DNA of 40,975 nucleotides, taken from NCBI RefSeq assembly GCF_031082295.1, contig NZ_JAVHLD010000002.1, positions 1-40,975 on the forward strand, given 5' to 3'. Position 1 is the first letter of the stretch. Each line of letters opens with the position of its first letter. The stretch is from Humidesulfovibrio sp. Lineage in GTDB: Bacteria; Desulfobacterota; Desulfovibrionia; Desulfovibrionales; Desulfovibrionaceae. Shown in pieces: positions 30,655 to 38,369 of the stretch. A model generated the notes under the pieces. The model did not search any database. It worked only from the letters and a program-made list of their open reading frames with translations, and had not been told where the DNA came from. The position numbers and the translations under genes were made by a program.

Positions 30655-30755
30655 AGGAGGTTCATGGAATCAACGAGGATCATCGACTCGGGCCAAGCCA
30701 ACGGCTATAACACCAAAAATCTACGCACGCGATCGACCATTTCTTTCCATTACCC

Positions 30756-30783
30756 TAAAGATCGTGATCAACTCTGCCGATAA
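30756..30783 (+). promoter_or_regulatory. sigma-28 (FliA) type promoter of flaG
   Basis: TAAAGATC (30756-30763), 12 bases, GCCGATAA (30776-30783). The -10 matches the sigma-28 consensus at all eight positions and the -35 keeps TAAAG; the spacer is one base longer than usual. It lies 57 bases before the flaG start codon. Confidence 0.7.
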
Positions 30784-30840
30784 GAGGTGCGTAAGGATAA
30801 ATGCAAACTGTGACCACCACAACTCAAAGAGGTTAGCGCT

Positions 30841-31233
30841 ATGAACATCAACCCCTCGGACATGGAAGTCAGGCAGGGGTATTCTCCTGCCGAACATGCA
30901 GCCACCCGTGTGACCGCGAACACAGGCCAGCAGAAGCCAAATACCCAGGATTCCACTGGGGGCGTGGAGTCGGATGCTCGTTCACAAGCTGCCTCTGCAG
31001 CCGCTGACAGGATGATCGCCCTTGAAACGGCGGATAAAATCTCCAAGCAGTTGGACGCAACCGACACCACACTTAAGATAAGGCTGCTGGACAATACCCA
31101 GGATGGCGTTCAGGTGGAGATAGTTGACAAGGACAGCGACAAGGTGCTGCGGAAGATCCCGCAGGACGAGCTTATCAAGCTCTCGGCGTCCATCAAGAAG
31201 ATGTCCGGCCTGTTCCTGAATCAGACGACCTGA
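30841..31233 (+). CDS. flaG: FlaG-family flagellar protein
   Basis: A 130-residue protein. The first ~60 residues are polar and low-complexity (Ala, Ser, Gln, Thr), and the second half is the FlaG domain: LKIRLLDNTQDGVQVEIVDKDSDKVLRKIP followed by DELIKLSASIKKMSG. FlaG proteins influence flagellar filament length. AGAGG (30828-30832) lies eight bases upstream. A sigma-28 type promoter (30756-30783) and a terminator (31263-31282) make this a single-gene late-flagellar unit. Flagellin genes are not in this window. Confidence 0.85.
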   Translation: MNINPSDMEVRQGYSPAEHAATRVTANTGQQKPNTQDSTGGVESDARSQAASAAADRMIALETADKISKQLDATDTTLKIRLLDNTQDGVQVEIVDKDSDKVLRKIPQDELIKLSASIKKMSGLFLNQTT

Positions 31234-31262
31234 GCCAAGGAACAATAGAGTTAGGCAGACAC

Positions 31263-31282
31263 AGCCCCCGTTGGGGGCTTTT
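31263..31282 (+). terminator. terminator of flaG
   Basis: AGCCCCC (31263-31269) pairs with GGGGGCT (31273-31279) around a GTT loop and runs into TTTT (31279-31282). Confidence 0.85.
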
Positions 31283-31312
31283 CTGCGTTCAGGTGTCGGC
31301 TTGGGGAAACGG

Positions 31313-32641
31313 CTAGCGTTCGTGCATCGAACCGCTCAGTGCGTCGATGAACGGATCAAGGAAGTACCCCAGCACTGAACGGCGCCCAATATGAATGCCC
31401 ACGATGACGCGCATGCCGGGAAAAAGATTGTAGCGGTTTGAATTATGGGAGAAATGGTCCTGCTTTGTTTCCACGAGGACCTTGTAGAAGGTGTTCACAC
31501 CGCCAGGCATCGTCTGGGTCACGGCGTCAGGACTCACGTGCAGAACCTTGCCGTCGATGTTGCCGAAACGACGCGCATCTCGTGAAGCCAGCTTCACGAC
31601 AGCAAGCTGTCCTGGCCGCACATAGCCGATGTCCTGAATGGGAAGATGGGCCTCGATGACAAGCTTGTCACCAGCGGGAACTATCTCCGCAACGGTCATT
31701 CCCGGCTGAATGACCTCCCCTTCGCTAACCACGTTGATGCTCTTGACGATGCCCTCTTCAGGAGCGCGCAGGGTGGTTCTGTTCTGGCTGTCGCGCAGCT
31801 TCTTCATGCGTTGCGTAAGCTCCATGAGCTCGCGCTGGACCTTCTTGAGTTCCGTCTCGACGTCCTCGTTGAAGGCGTTCTGCGTGCGGACCAGCTCTTC
31901 CTTTGCCGCGGCCAGTGCGGCAACGGCGCGAGAATACGCAGCCGAGTTCTCAAGGATGGCGCTTCTGGTGTTGTTCTCTTCCTTGCGCCTGGCGATGAGT
32001 TCGTCCTCCTTGACCAGACGTTCACGGTACAGCTCTTCGCTACGCTGCACCTGACGCTGCACAAGAGGCAGATTCCGGCGCAGGTTTTCAAGCCGGGCGC
32101 CAGTCTCGCGAATATCCTGTTCGCGCTGACGTACCCGTTCGGCCTGGGACGAAATATCTGTTGTTACACGCTTTTTGCGTGCCTCGAAGAGATTCCTAGC
32201 CTGGTCCACAAGATCCTTGTGCTTTTGCTCCAACTCAGGCGTGAACTTTGGTTCCGGCAGTCCCTGCGACTCGGCTTCAAGACGAAGGGATTCGATCTTC
32301 AGTGAGTTGAGGCGCACTTCGAGTTCGTCGGCGTTGGCCTCGGCGGCGGCGGCGTCGAGAACGATGATGGGCTGGTCCTGCTTCACCAGATCGCCTTCGT
32401 GGACCAGTATCTCGCGCACAATGCCGCCCTCAAGGTGCTGGATCTTCTTGACCTTTGTCCGTGGAATGACCTCGCCAACGGCCTCGCTGACGATATCCAG
32501 GCTGGTAAGGGCCGACCAGAAAAAGGTCAAAACAAGCAGGCACCCGCACAAGTACAAGAACCTGCGGTGCGCCGCCATGGTCTTGTCGACGGCTGCGTGG
32601 AGGGCATCCGGCCCGAGGATGGAGGGGTCGGGCCTGGTCAT
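31313..32641 (-). CDS. HlyD-family type I secretion periplasmic adaptor
   Basis: A 442-residue membrane-fusion protein linking the inner-membrane ABC transporter to TolC. A short cytoplasmic N-terminus is followed by one membrane helix (about 28-47, FLYLCGCLLVLTFFWSALT). The lipoyl-like half KIQHLEGGIVREILVHEGDLV is at about 68-88. A long alpha-helical hairpin follows (about 110-290, rich in Glu, Arg and Leu). The second lipoyl half is TLRAPEEGIVKSINVVSEGEVIQPG (about 293-317), and a C-terminal beta domain ends with PGMRVIVGIHIGRRSVLGYFLDP. The start overlaps the ATPase stop by ATGA (32638-32641), with GAGGAGG just upstream, so translation is coupled. Confidence 0.92.
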   Translation of the reverse strand: MTRPDPSILGPDALHAAVDKTMAAHRRFLYLCGCLLVLTFFWSALTSLDIVSEAVGEVIPRTKVKKIQHLEGGIVREILVHEGDLVKQDQPIIVLDAAAAEANADELEVRLNSLKIESLRLEAESQGLPEPKFTPELEQKHKDLVDQARNLFEARKKRVTTDISSQAERVRQREQDIRETGARLENLRRNLPLVQRQVQRSEELYRERLVKEDELIARRKEENNTRSAILENSAAYSRAVAALAAAKEELVRTQNAFNEDVETELKKVQRELMELTQRMKKLRDSQNRTTLRAPEEGIVKSINVVSEGEVIQPGMTVAEIVPAGDKLVIEAHLPIQDIGYVRPGQLAVVKLASRDARRFGNIDGKVLHVSPDAVTQTMPGGVNTFYKVLVETKQDHFSHNSNRYNLFPGMRVIVGIHIGRRSVLGYFLDPFIDALSGSMHER

Positions 32642-34323
32642 GCGCCCTCCTCAGCCTTTGGCTCTCGCACCTGGGTGAAGGTCGGGGTCGGCTTTTCGTT
32701 CATGTCCAGCACGTACGTTGCGCCCTTGAGGATATTTTGATCCACGGTTGCCACAATGATGGTGGCGCCGACCTTGGCGAGAGCGTTCAGGACGTTGTAC
32801 ACTGCCAGGCAGCCTTCGGAATCAAGGCCTTCGGTAGGGTCGTCGAACACGACCAGACGTCCCTGGTTCATGAGTGCGCGGGCCAACGCAATGCGGCGGC
32901 GGATGCCAACCGGGAGCGTGCGGCCTCCTTCCGCGATCTCCATATCCAGCCCCTGGCGGCTGACATCGAGGAAGCGGCGCAAGGCGGCGGCACGGACGGC
33001 CTGGTTGAGCCGTTCCTGGGTTGCTGGGCTGTCTGGCTCCAGTTCCGCCAGAGTGATGTTTTCACGAATGGTCGCGTTGAGGAACGTCGGTTCCTGCGGA
33101 AGGTAGAGCAGTTGCCTCCGCCACCAATCAGGCGCGAACTGGCGCAGCTCAATGCCGTCAGCCAGGACGTGACCGCGCCCAGGTTCAAGCAGCCCTGCGA
33201 CGAGCTTGCAGAACGTCGATTTGCCGGAACCGTTGAAGCCAGAGACCGCGAGGATAGCGCCAGGAGGCAACGTAAAGCTCAAGGATTCGAAGACAGGACC
33301 AGTGGAGCCGGAATAGGCAAAGCCCACATCGCGCAATTCCAATCGACCTGAAAATTCCCGCACGGCTGAGCCGGACACAGGCTCGAGGGGCATGGAGTGG
33401 AACTCGCCAAGCTGAAGGAGAGCTTCTTCCGCCTTCTGGCCAGCCAAGTGAGACTGCAGAAAGCTCGTGCTCATCTGCATGGCCTTGGCCGAGAGGATGC
33501 TCGCGCCGATGAGCCCACCGACGCTCATCTCTCCCACGACGGCCAGCATGGCGCCAAAAAAGTAGATGGATACGCGAAGCAGCATGCTCACAGTCTCAAG
33601 CCGGGTCTTGCTTCTATCGCGCGCGTTCTCCATGACCTCGCGCAGATCCTGGATGGCCTGCATCTGCTTGCGCCAAGCCTTGCGCAAAAAGTCGCCGCCA
33701 AGAAAAGCCCGCACTGTCTCAGCACCAGCGACAGCAGAGAGCGTCAGGTTGCGGTGGGCGATTCCCTGTTCACGTTGGCGCTCGTCCAGGGGAACGTTTG
33801 CGCGCATGCTCGAGAGGGTGAAGATAATAGTCGCGATGATCGCTAGAACTGTGATGACTGCAAGCAGCGGGTGGATGAAGGCGATCGCGAGGAGGAACAG
33901 CAACAAGAAAGGGGCATCGAGAATAGCAGAGATGTTATTGGAATCGTAGGCGAATTCTACAGTCTTGAGGGCCGTGAGCATCTCCTGGTGACGCCCAGTC
34001 GGCATCCTGTACAGCGCGGTCAGGCGCGCTCTTGTAAATACCGTGAGGGTTTTCTCGTTCAGTTCGTGATCCGGCAGGACACTGACCGCACTGGCCAGGC
34101 GCCCACGTACGGAAGCGAAGCCGGTTCCAAGGATGGAAGCGATAAGCACGCCTGTTGTAAGCGTGTAAAGGGTGCCGTCAAACCCGTAGCCAATGTAACG
34201 GTTCAAAACCAGGATGACGTAAATGGAGGAAGCCACAGACATGAGATTCGCCAGAAAAGAAGCGAAGAGGATTTCCCAGGCCAACCTGGGGCGAAGAGCT
34301 AGGCGCCGGAAGAGTTCTTTCAT
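32638..34323 (-). CDS. type I secretion ABC transporter with atypical ATPase motifs
   Basis: A 561-residue permease-ATPase fusion of the type I secretion family, lacking a C39 peptidase domain. Membrane helices occupy about 17-40, 55-72, 135-170 and 250-280. Walker A GFNGSGKST (362-370) and Q-loop YLPQEPT (Gln410) are intact. The other motifs depart from consensus: the signature reads LPVGI (470-474) instead of LSGGQ, Walker B ends FDDPTEGLD with Asp495 in place of the catalytic glutamate, and the H-loop reads VATVDQN with Val527 where histidine is expected. The reading frame is full length and the operon intact, so this is not simple decay. It may be a slow or differently driven transporter. 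No secreted substrate gene is present nearby. Confidence 0.88.
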   Translation of the reverse strand: MKELFRRLALRPRLAWEILFASFLANLMSVASSIYVILVLNRYIGYGFDGTLYTLTTGVLIASILGTGFASVRGRLASAVSVLPDHELNEKTLTVFTRARLTALYRMPTGRHQEMLTALKTVEFAYDSNNISAILDAPFLLLFLLAIAFIHPLLAVITVLAIIATIIFTLSSMRANVPLDERQREQGIAHRNLTLSAVAGAETVRAFLGGDFLRKAWRKQMQAIQDLREVMENARDRSKTRLETVSMLLRVSIYFFGAMLAVVGEMSVGGLIGASILSAKAMQMSTSFLQSHLAGQKAEEALLQLGEFHSMPLEPVSGSAVREFSGRLELRDVGFAYSGSTGPVFESLSFTLPPGAILAVSGFNGSGKSTFCKLVAGLLEPGRGHVLADGIELRQFAPDWWRRQLLYLPQEPTFLNATIRENITLAELEPDSPATQERLNQAVRAAALRRFLDVSRQGLDMEIAEGGRTLPVGIRRRIALARALMNQGRLVVFDDPTEGLDSEGCLAVYNVLNALAKVGATIIVATVDQNILKGATYVLDMNEKPTPTFTQVREPKAEEGA

Positions 34324-34408
34324 CAGACTGCCAGATCATCCGTTGAGCCGAGCGCGGGCTTCACGGCGGCCCACTGCCCAAATGCGTCTGCGCTAGGAGC
34401 GCAACCGC

Positions 34409-35800
34409 TCAATTTTCAACGACATCTGGGGTGATAAGCCCCATCTGGTTGAGAAGGGTGTATGCGGCGGTGATATGCTCGATCTCGGAAGTGACCTTGC
34501 TACTCGTGGCGTTGATGTAGTCACGCTCACCGGTGATGATCTCGGTGATGCCAACCTCTCCGCCCATTGCCTTCTTCTTCTTGACGAGCTCAAGGTACGC
34601 CCAGGTGATGTTTGCTTGGTTATCGTACAAGGCAATGGTCTTCTGCAATGTCAGCATGTCGTTCCAGGCGTTGCGTATGCGCTCTTCGACGATTCTGCGG
34701 CGGTCGAGGAGAGACTTGCGGACGGAAAGGATATCACTCTTGGCGGCACGGATGTTATCCACGTCACGGAAGCCGGAGAACAGGTTGTAGCTGACCTGCA
34801 GCCCGGCGCGCTGTTCGGAGCGGATGCCGGCGTCGCCCTGATCGTTCTCCTTGCGCGTAGCCTCGGCGACCGCCTCGAGCTTAGGATACATGGCCGATTC
34901 GCGGACCTCGAGATCACCCTTCTTCGTACTCAAAGCCTGCTGCAGTTCGATGAGTGCAGGGCTGCTCTCAAGCGCCTTGGATACTGCCTCGTCCAAACCG
35001 GCAGGAAGACTCTTCTTGGGCAGGGAAGGCAGGATAAGGGAGTTGATCTGCTCTTCCGTGAGGTCAACGCCGTAGACGGACTTGTAATTATTGCGCGCGT
35101 TGGTGTAGGCGCGTTCAATGTTGATGCGGTGGGCGATGGACTGGGACAGCTGCGCCTTGATCTGCAGCTCTTCATACGACAGGCCGACGCCACGCTCGAC
35201 AAGCGCTTCCTGCATGCCGGATAGACGCTTGATGTTCTCCTCGGAGCGCAACGCATAACGCAACATTTCACGGGTGCGGATGAGGCCTAGGTAGGCGGTG
35301 ACGCCCTGCAGAGACACTTCCTGACGGATGAGATCGAGCTTCGCCAAGGACTCCTTTCGGATTCCCTCGGCCTGGGCGATGCCGCCGCTGGTGCCGCCGA
35401 AGTCGTAGATGGTCTGGGCGGCAGAGAGGGTCTGCACATTACGCCATTTGCTGGTGTTCGCTGGGTCAGCGGGCTTTTGGATGTCTTCCTTGCCGCCATC
35501 GATAACCGCGTTCAAGCGGGGATACCAGGCGCCCTTGGCGCGTTCATACATGTGCCCAGCCGAGTCGACAGCGGCCTCAGCCGCCTTTATGCGGTCATGT
35601 GTTCTGAAGAGTTCAGCAATGGAGTCCTTGAGAGTGACCTTGACCAGCCCCTGGTCTTCAGGTGATTTATGGGAAGCGGTCACGGAAGGGGGCGCCTGAG
35701 GCTCCGCATCGGCGCAATAGCTTGCTGCAGGAGCTGCGAGCAAAAGCGCAGCAATCGCGAGCGCCAATCTCGTGCTTTTCCTGATCAGATGCATGCTCAT
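34409..35800 (-). CDS. TolC-family outer-membrane channel protein
   Basis: First gene of the type I secretion operon. The 463-residue protein has a signal peptide (hydrophobic core LALAIAALLLAAPAASYC, cut after CAD or nearby) and two repeats of the outer-membrane efflux fold (about 50-245 and 260-455), rich in long helices: the ITGERDYINATSSKV segment near the end and GGIAQAEGIRKESLAKLDL in the first half are typical. I chose the ATG at 35800 with GGGGA upstream; a longer frame reaches 35878 but would precede the signal peptide with 26 extra residues. The ABC gene follows after 85 bases. The promoter region is shared with the divergent cyclase. Confidence 0.88.
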   Translation of the reverse strand: MSMHLIRKSTRLALAIAALLLAAPAASYCADAEPQAPPSVTASHKSPEDQGLVKVTLKDSIAELFRTHDRIKAAEAAVDSAGHMYERAKGAWYPRLNAVIDGGKEDIQKPADPANTSKWRNVQTLSAAQTIYDFGGTSGGIAQAEGIRKESLAKLDLIRQEVSLQGVTAYLGLIRTREMLRYALRSEENIKRLSGMQEALVERGVGLSYEELQIKAQLSQSIAHRINIERAYTNARNNYKSVYGVDLTEEQINSLILPSLPKKSLPAGLDEAVSKALESSPALIELQQALSTKKGDLEVRESAMYPKLEAVAEATRKENDQGDAGIRSEQRAGLQVSYNLFSGFRDVDNIRAAKSDILSVRKSLLDRRRIVEERIRNAWNDMLTLQKTIALYDNQANITWAYLELVKKKKAMGGEVGITEIITGERDYINATSSKVTSEIEHITAAYTLLNQMGLITPDVVEN

Positions 35801-35862
35801 TTCGCCAATCCCCGTATTGATGGTCAGGAGTCGGAACACCTCAAAAATGTGTATCAACTTCT

Positions 35863-35891
35863 TTGACGTATTCTTCAAAGTTCGTTATACG
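35863..35891 (+). promoter_or_regulatory. sigma-70 promoter of the cyclase gene, overlapping a divergent promoter
   Basis: TTGACG (35863-35868), 17 bases, TATACG (35886-35891). On the opposite strand TATAAC (complement of 35884-35889) overlaps the same -10 and could serve the divergent tolC operon, with TTGCTA 15 bases upstream of it. The two polymerases would exclude each other. Confidence 0.6.
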
Positions 35892-35986
35892 ACATGGACT
35901 GAATTAGCAAGTAATTTTCATATCCGTCATGTTTGTCGCCAAGCTGCATCAAGACCTGTCATCACCGTCGACAACGGAGAGGCACC

Positions 35987-38209
35987 ATGCTGAATTTTCT
36001 TAAAAAAATTCTTAAAAGCGACAAGACGCTGCTTGTCGCCATCGGTATCCTGGCCTCACTTTTCATGGCTGGACTGTATATCGTTCAGCCAACCGTACTT
36101 CGGTTTCTGGACTATAAGATCTACGACCAACTTCTACGCAGACAGCATACAAGACAAACATCAGGCATTCCTGTCATTGTTGACATAGACGAGAAAAGCC
36201 TCGCCGCCCTTGGCCAATGGCCATGGCCACGCTATCGAGTCGCGCTGCTGCTGGAAAAAATCCGCCTCGCCGGAGCGTTGTCCGCCGGAATGGACATCGT
36301 GCTCGCGGAACCGGACAGGACCTCACCCGCCCTGCTCCGCGAGCAGATCAAGAAGGAACTCCAGGTCAACGTTGATTTCCAGGGACTGCCCAAGGCCCTG
36401 GAAGATCACGACGCCCTTCTGGCGTCAGTCATCACCGGCAAACCCTACGTCCTCGGCTTCTACTTCAACTTCTCCAAGGCCGAAGCCGACCAGCAGATAC
36501 AGACTTCCGCCTGCATGATAAAACCGGCCCAGGTGGCCATGCTGGAAGCCCCCGGCGCCATGAAGGCCAAGAACGCCCTGCACACTGCTTCCGGCACCGT
36601 CTGCCCGCTGCCGGCATTGGCCAGCGCCGCAACGGCCACCGGCTTCTTCAACGCCACGCCGGACCCTGATGGCATCCTGCGGCGTGTCGCGCTGCTGATT
36701 CACTACAAAGACAACATCTACCCTTCCTTGGCTCTTGCGACGCTCATGGAGGCCACGGGAGAGCGGAACGTTCTGCTCAAGCTCGACACCCAGGGCACGG
36801 AATCCCTGCGATATGCAGGTACGGTCATCCCTGTCGACCGCGCCGGACAGCTTCTGGTCAACTACCGCGGACCAGGAGGCGCCTTTCCGTACATCAGCGC
36901 GGTTGACATCATCGATGGCAAGATCGCGCCAGGCGCCCTGGACGGCAAGATCGCCTTCATCGGAACCTCGGCAGCGGGCCTCAAGGATTTACGCGCAACC
37001 CCCTTCTCCGCCGTCTATCCTGGTGTTGAAACGCACGCCACCATCGTGGACAACATACTGACCCAGGACTTCATCTCCATCCCAGACTATGCTCCAGCAG
37101 TTGAGCTGCTGTGCACCATCCTTGCAGGCATCACCATCACCCTGCTGGTGGCCTGGGCGCGCGCGGTGTGGCTCATGCTGCCCCTGGCCGGCATGGCCTT
37201 CGGCATGTGGGAAGGCTCGGCCTACATGATGTCCAGCGCCCGCGTGTACATCTCGCCCCTCTATGCCTACATCATCCTCGCGGCCAACTTCACGCTGCTG
37301 ACGCTGCTCAAGTTCTGGCGCGAGGAGAAGCAGAAGAAGTTCATCCACGGCGCCTTCTCCCACTACCTCGCCCCTGCGGTCATCAAGCAGATTTATGATT
37401 CGCCAGAATCCTTAAGCCTGCAAGGCCAGGAAAAGGAAGTCACCGTCATGTTCTCCGACGTGCGCGGCTTCACCACCATGTCGGAACAGCTCACCCCGAC
37501 ACAGGTGACGGACCTGCTGCATGATTACCTGACCCCCATGACGCGCATCATCACCAGCAACATGGGCACCCTCGACAAGTTCATCGGCGACGCCATCATG
37601 GCCTTCTGGAACGCCCCCATCGACGTGCCCGATCATCAGAAAAAGGCCATGTCCTCGGCCCTGCAGATGCTCGACCACATCCACGTGCTGAACGAGGGCT
37701 TCAAGGAAAAGTTCGGCCTCACCATCAAGATCGGCGTCGGCCTGCATTGCGGTCGCGTTCGCGTGGGCAACATGGGTTCCGCCGACCTGTTCGACTACAC
37801 CCTCATCGGCGACAACGTGAACCTGACCTCGCGCCTGGAGAGCCTGACCAAATACTACGGCCAGGTGCTCCTGGTGAGCCAGGCCATGAAGGAAGTCTGC
37901 GGCGAGGACTACGCCTACGTCGAAATGGACTCCGTGCGGGTCAAGGGCAAGCATGAGCCCATCACCATCTTCACGGCCATGACGCACGAAGCTCGCGCCG
38001 CCAAGAAGGCTGACTTTGACCGCTACGAAGAGGCGCTGGCGATGTACAAGGCCATGCGCTTCGGCGAGGCCGCAGAGGTCTTCGCCGAGCTCAAGGCCAA
38101 GGGCTTCGAGGAAGTGCTCTGTTCGATGTATGAGGAACGCTGCAATCATCTGAAGGAAGAGCCCCCGGGCGAGAGCTGGGACGGCGTCTACACGCACAAG
38201 ACCAAGTAG
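35987..38209 (+). CDS. CHASE2-domain class III adenylate cyclase
   Basis: A 740-residue membrane receptor cyclase. A membrane helix at about 14-34 is followed by a periplasmic CHASE2 domain (about 36-360) that starts with VLRFLDYKIYDQLLRR and DIDEKSLAALGQWPWPR. Three hydrophobic helices follow (about 370-445). The catalytic domain (about 483-670) has metal aspartates Asp491 (MFSDVRGFTT) and Asp535 (IGDAIMAFW), Lys531 and Thr605 (DYTLIGD) as purine-selecting residues, and Asn612 and Arg616 for the transition state. The Lys/Thr pair indicates ATP, so the product is cAMP. The ATG at 35987 has GGAGAGG five bases upstream. The CHASE2 ligand is unknown. It is divergent from the type I secretion operon. 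Confidence 0.92.
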   Translation: MLNFLKKILKSDKTLLVAIGILASLFMAGLYIVQPTVLRFLDYKIYDQLLRRQHTRQTSGIPVIVDIDEKSLAALGQWPWPRYRVALLLEKIRLAGALSAGMDIVLAEPDRTSPALLREQIKKELQVNVDFQGLPKALEDHDALLASVITGKPYVLGFYFNFSKAEADQQIQTSACMIKPAQVAMLEAPGAMKAKNALHTASGTVCPLPALASAATATGFFNATPDPDGILRRVALLIHYKDNIYPSLALATLMEATGERNVLLKLDTQGTESLRYAGTVIPVDRAGQLLVNYRGPGGAFPYISAVDIIDGKIAPGALDGKIAFIGTSAAGLKDLRATPFSAVYPGVETHATIVDNILTQDFISIPDYAPAVELLCTILAGITITLLVAWARAVWLMLPLAGMAFGMWEGSAYMMSSARVYISPLYAYIILAANFTLLTLLKFWREEKQKKFIHGAFSHYLAPAVIKQIYDSPESLSLQGQEKEVTVMFSDVRGFTTMSEQLTPTQVTDLLHDYLTPMTRIITSNMGTLDKFIGDAIMAFWNAPIDVPDHQKKAMSSALQMLDHIHVLNEGFKEKFGLTIKIGVGLHCGRVRVGNMGSADLFDYTLIGDNVNLTSRLESLTKYYGQVLLVSQAMKEVCGEDYAYVEMDSVRVKGKHEPITIFTAMTHEARAAKKADFDRYEEALAMYKAMRFGEAAEVFAELKAKGFEEVLCSMYEERCNHLKEEPPGESWDGVYTHKTK

Positions 38210-38369
38210 CGCTGACGGACCTGTATTCAAGACCGTCCCCTGTTCGGCCATGCAGGCCGCATTGGGGGCGGCTTGACTTCCAGCCCGTGATGAACCAAGT
38301 TACGCGTTTCCATTGATCCAGGCATTGCACCGGCATGCGCCGACACCCCCAGCGGAGGACACACAAGGC

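Noticed and set aside
32638-34323. Pseudogene status of the type I secretion ABC gene
   Set aside because: Despite altered catalytic motifs the frame is intact, overlaps hlyD for coupled translation, and keeps Walker A and the Q-loop, so it is kept as a functional but atypical gene.
38210-38369. T-box leader or promoter for ileS
   Set aside because: The 160-base gap lacks specifier-loop and T-box sequences. TTGACT at 38273-38278 has no acceptable -10. A small GCCGC/GCGGC hairpin (38256-38272) is too weak to call a terminator.
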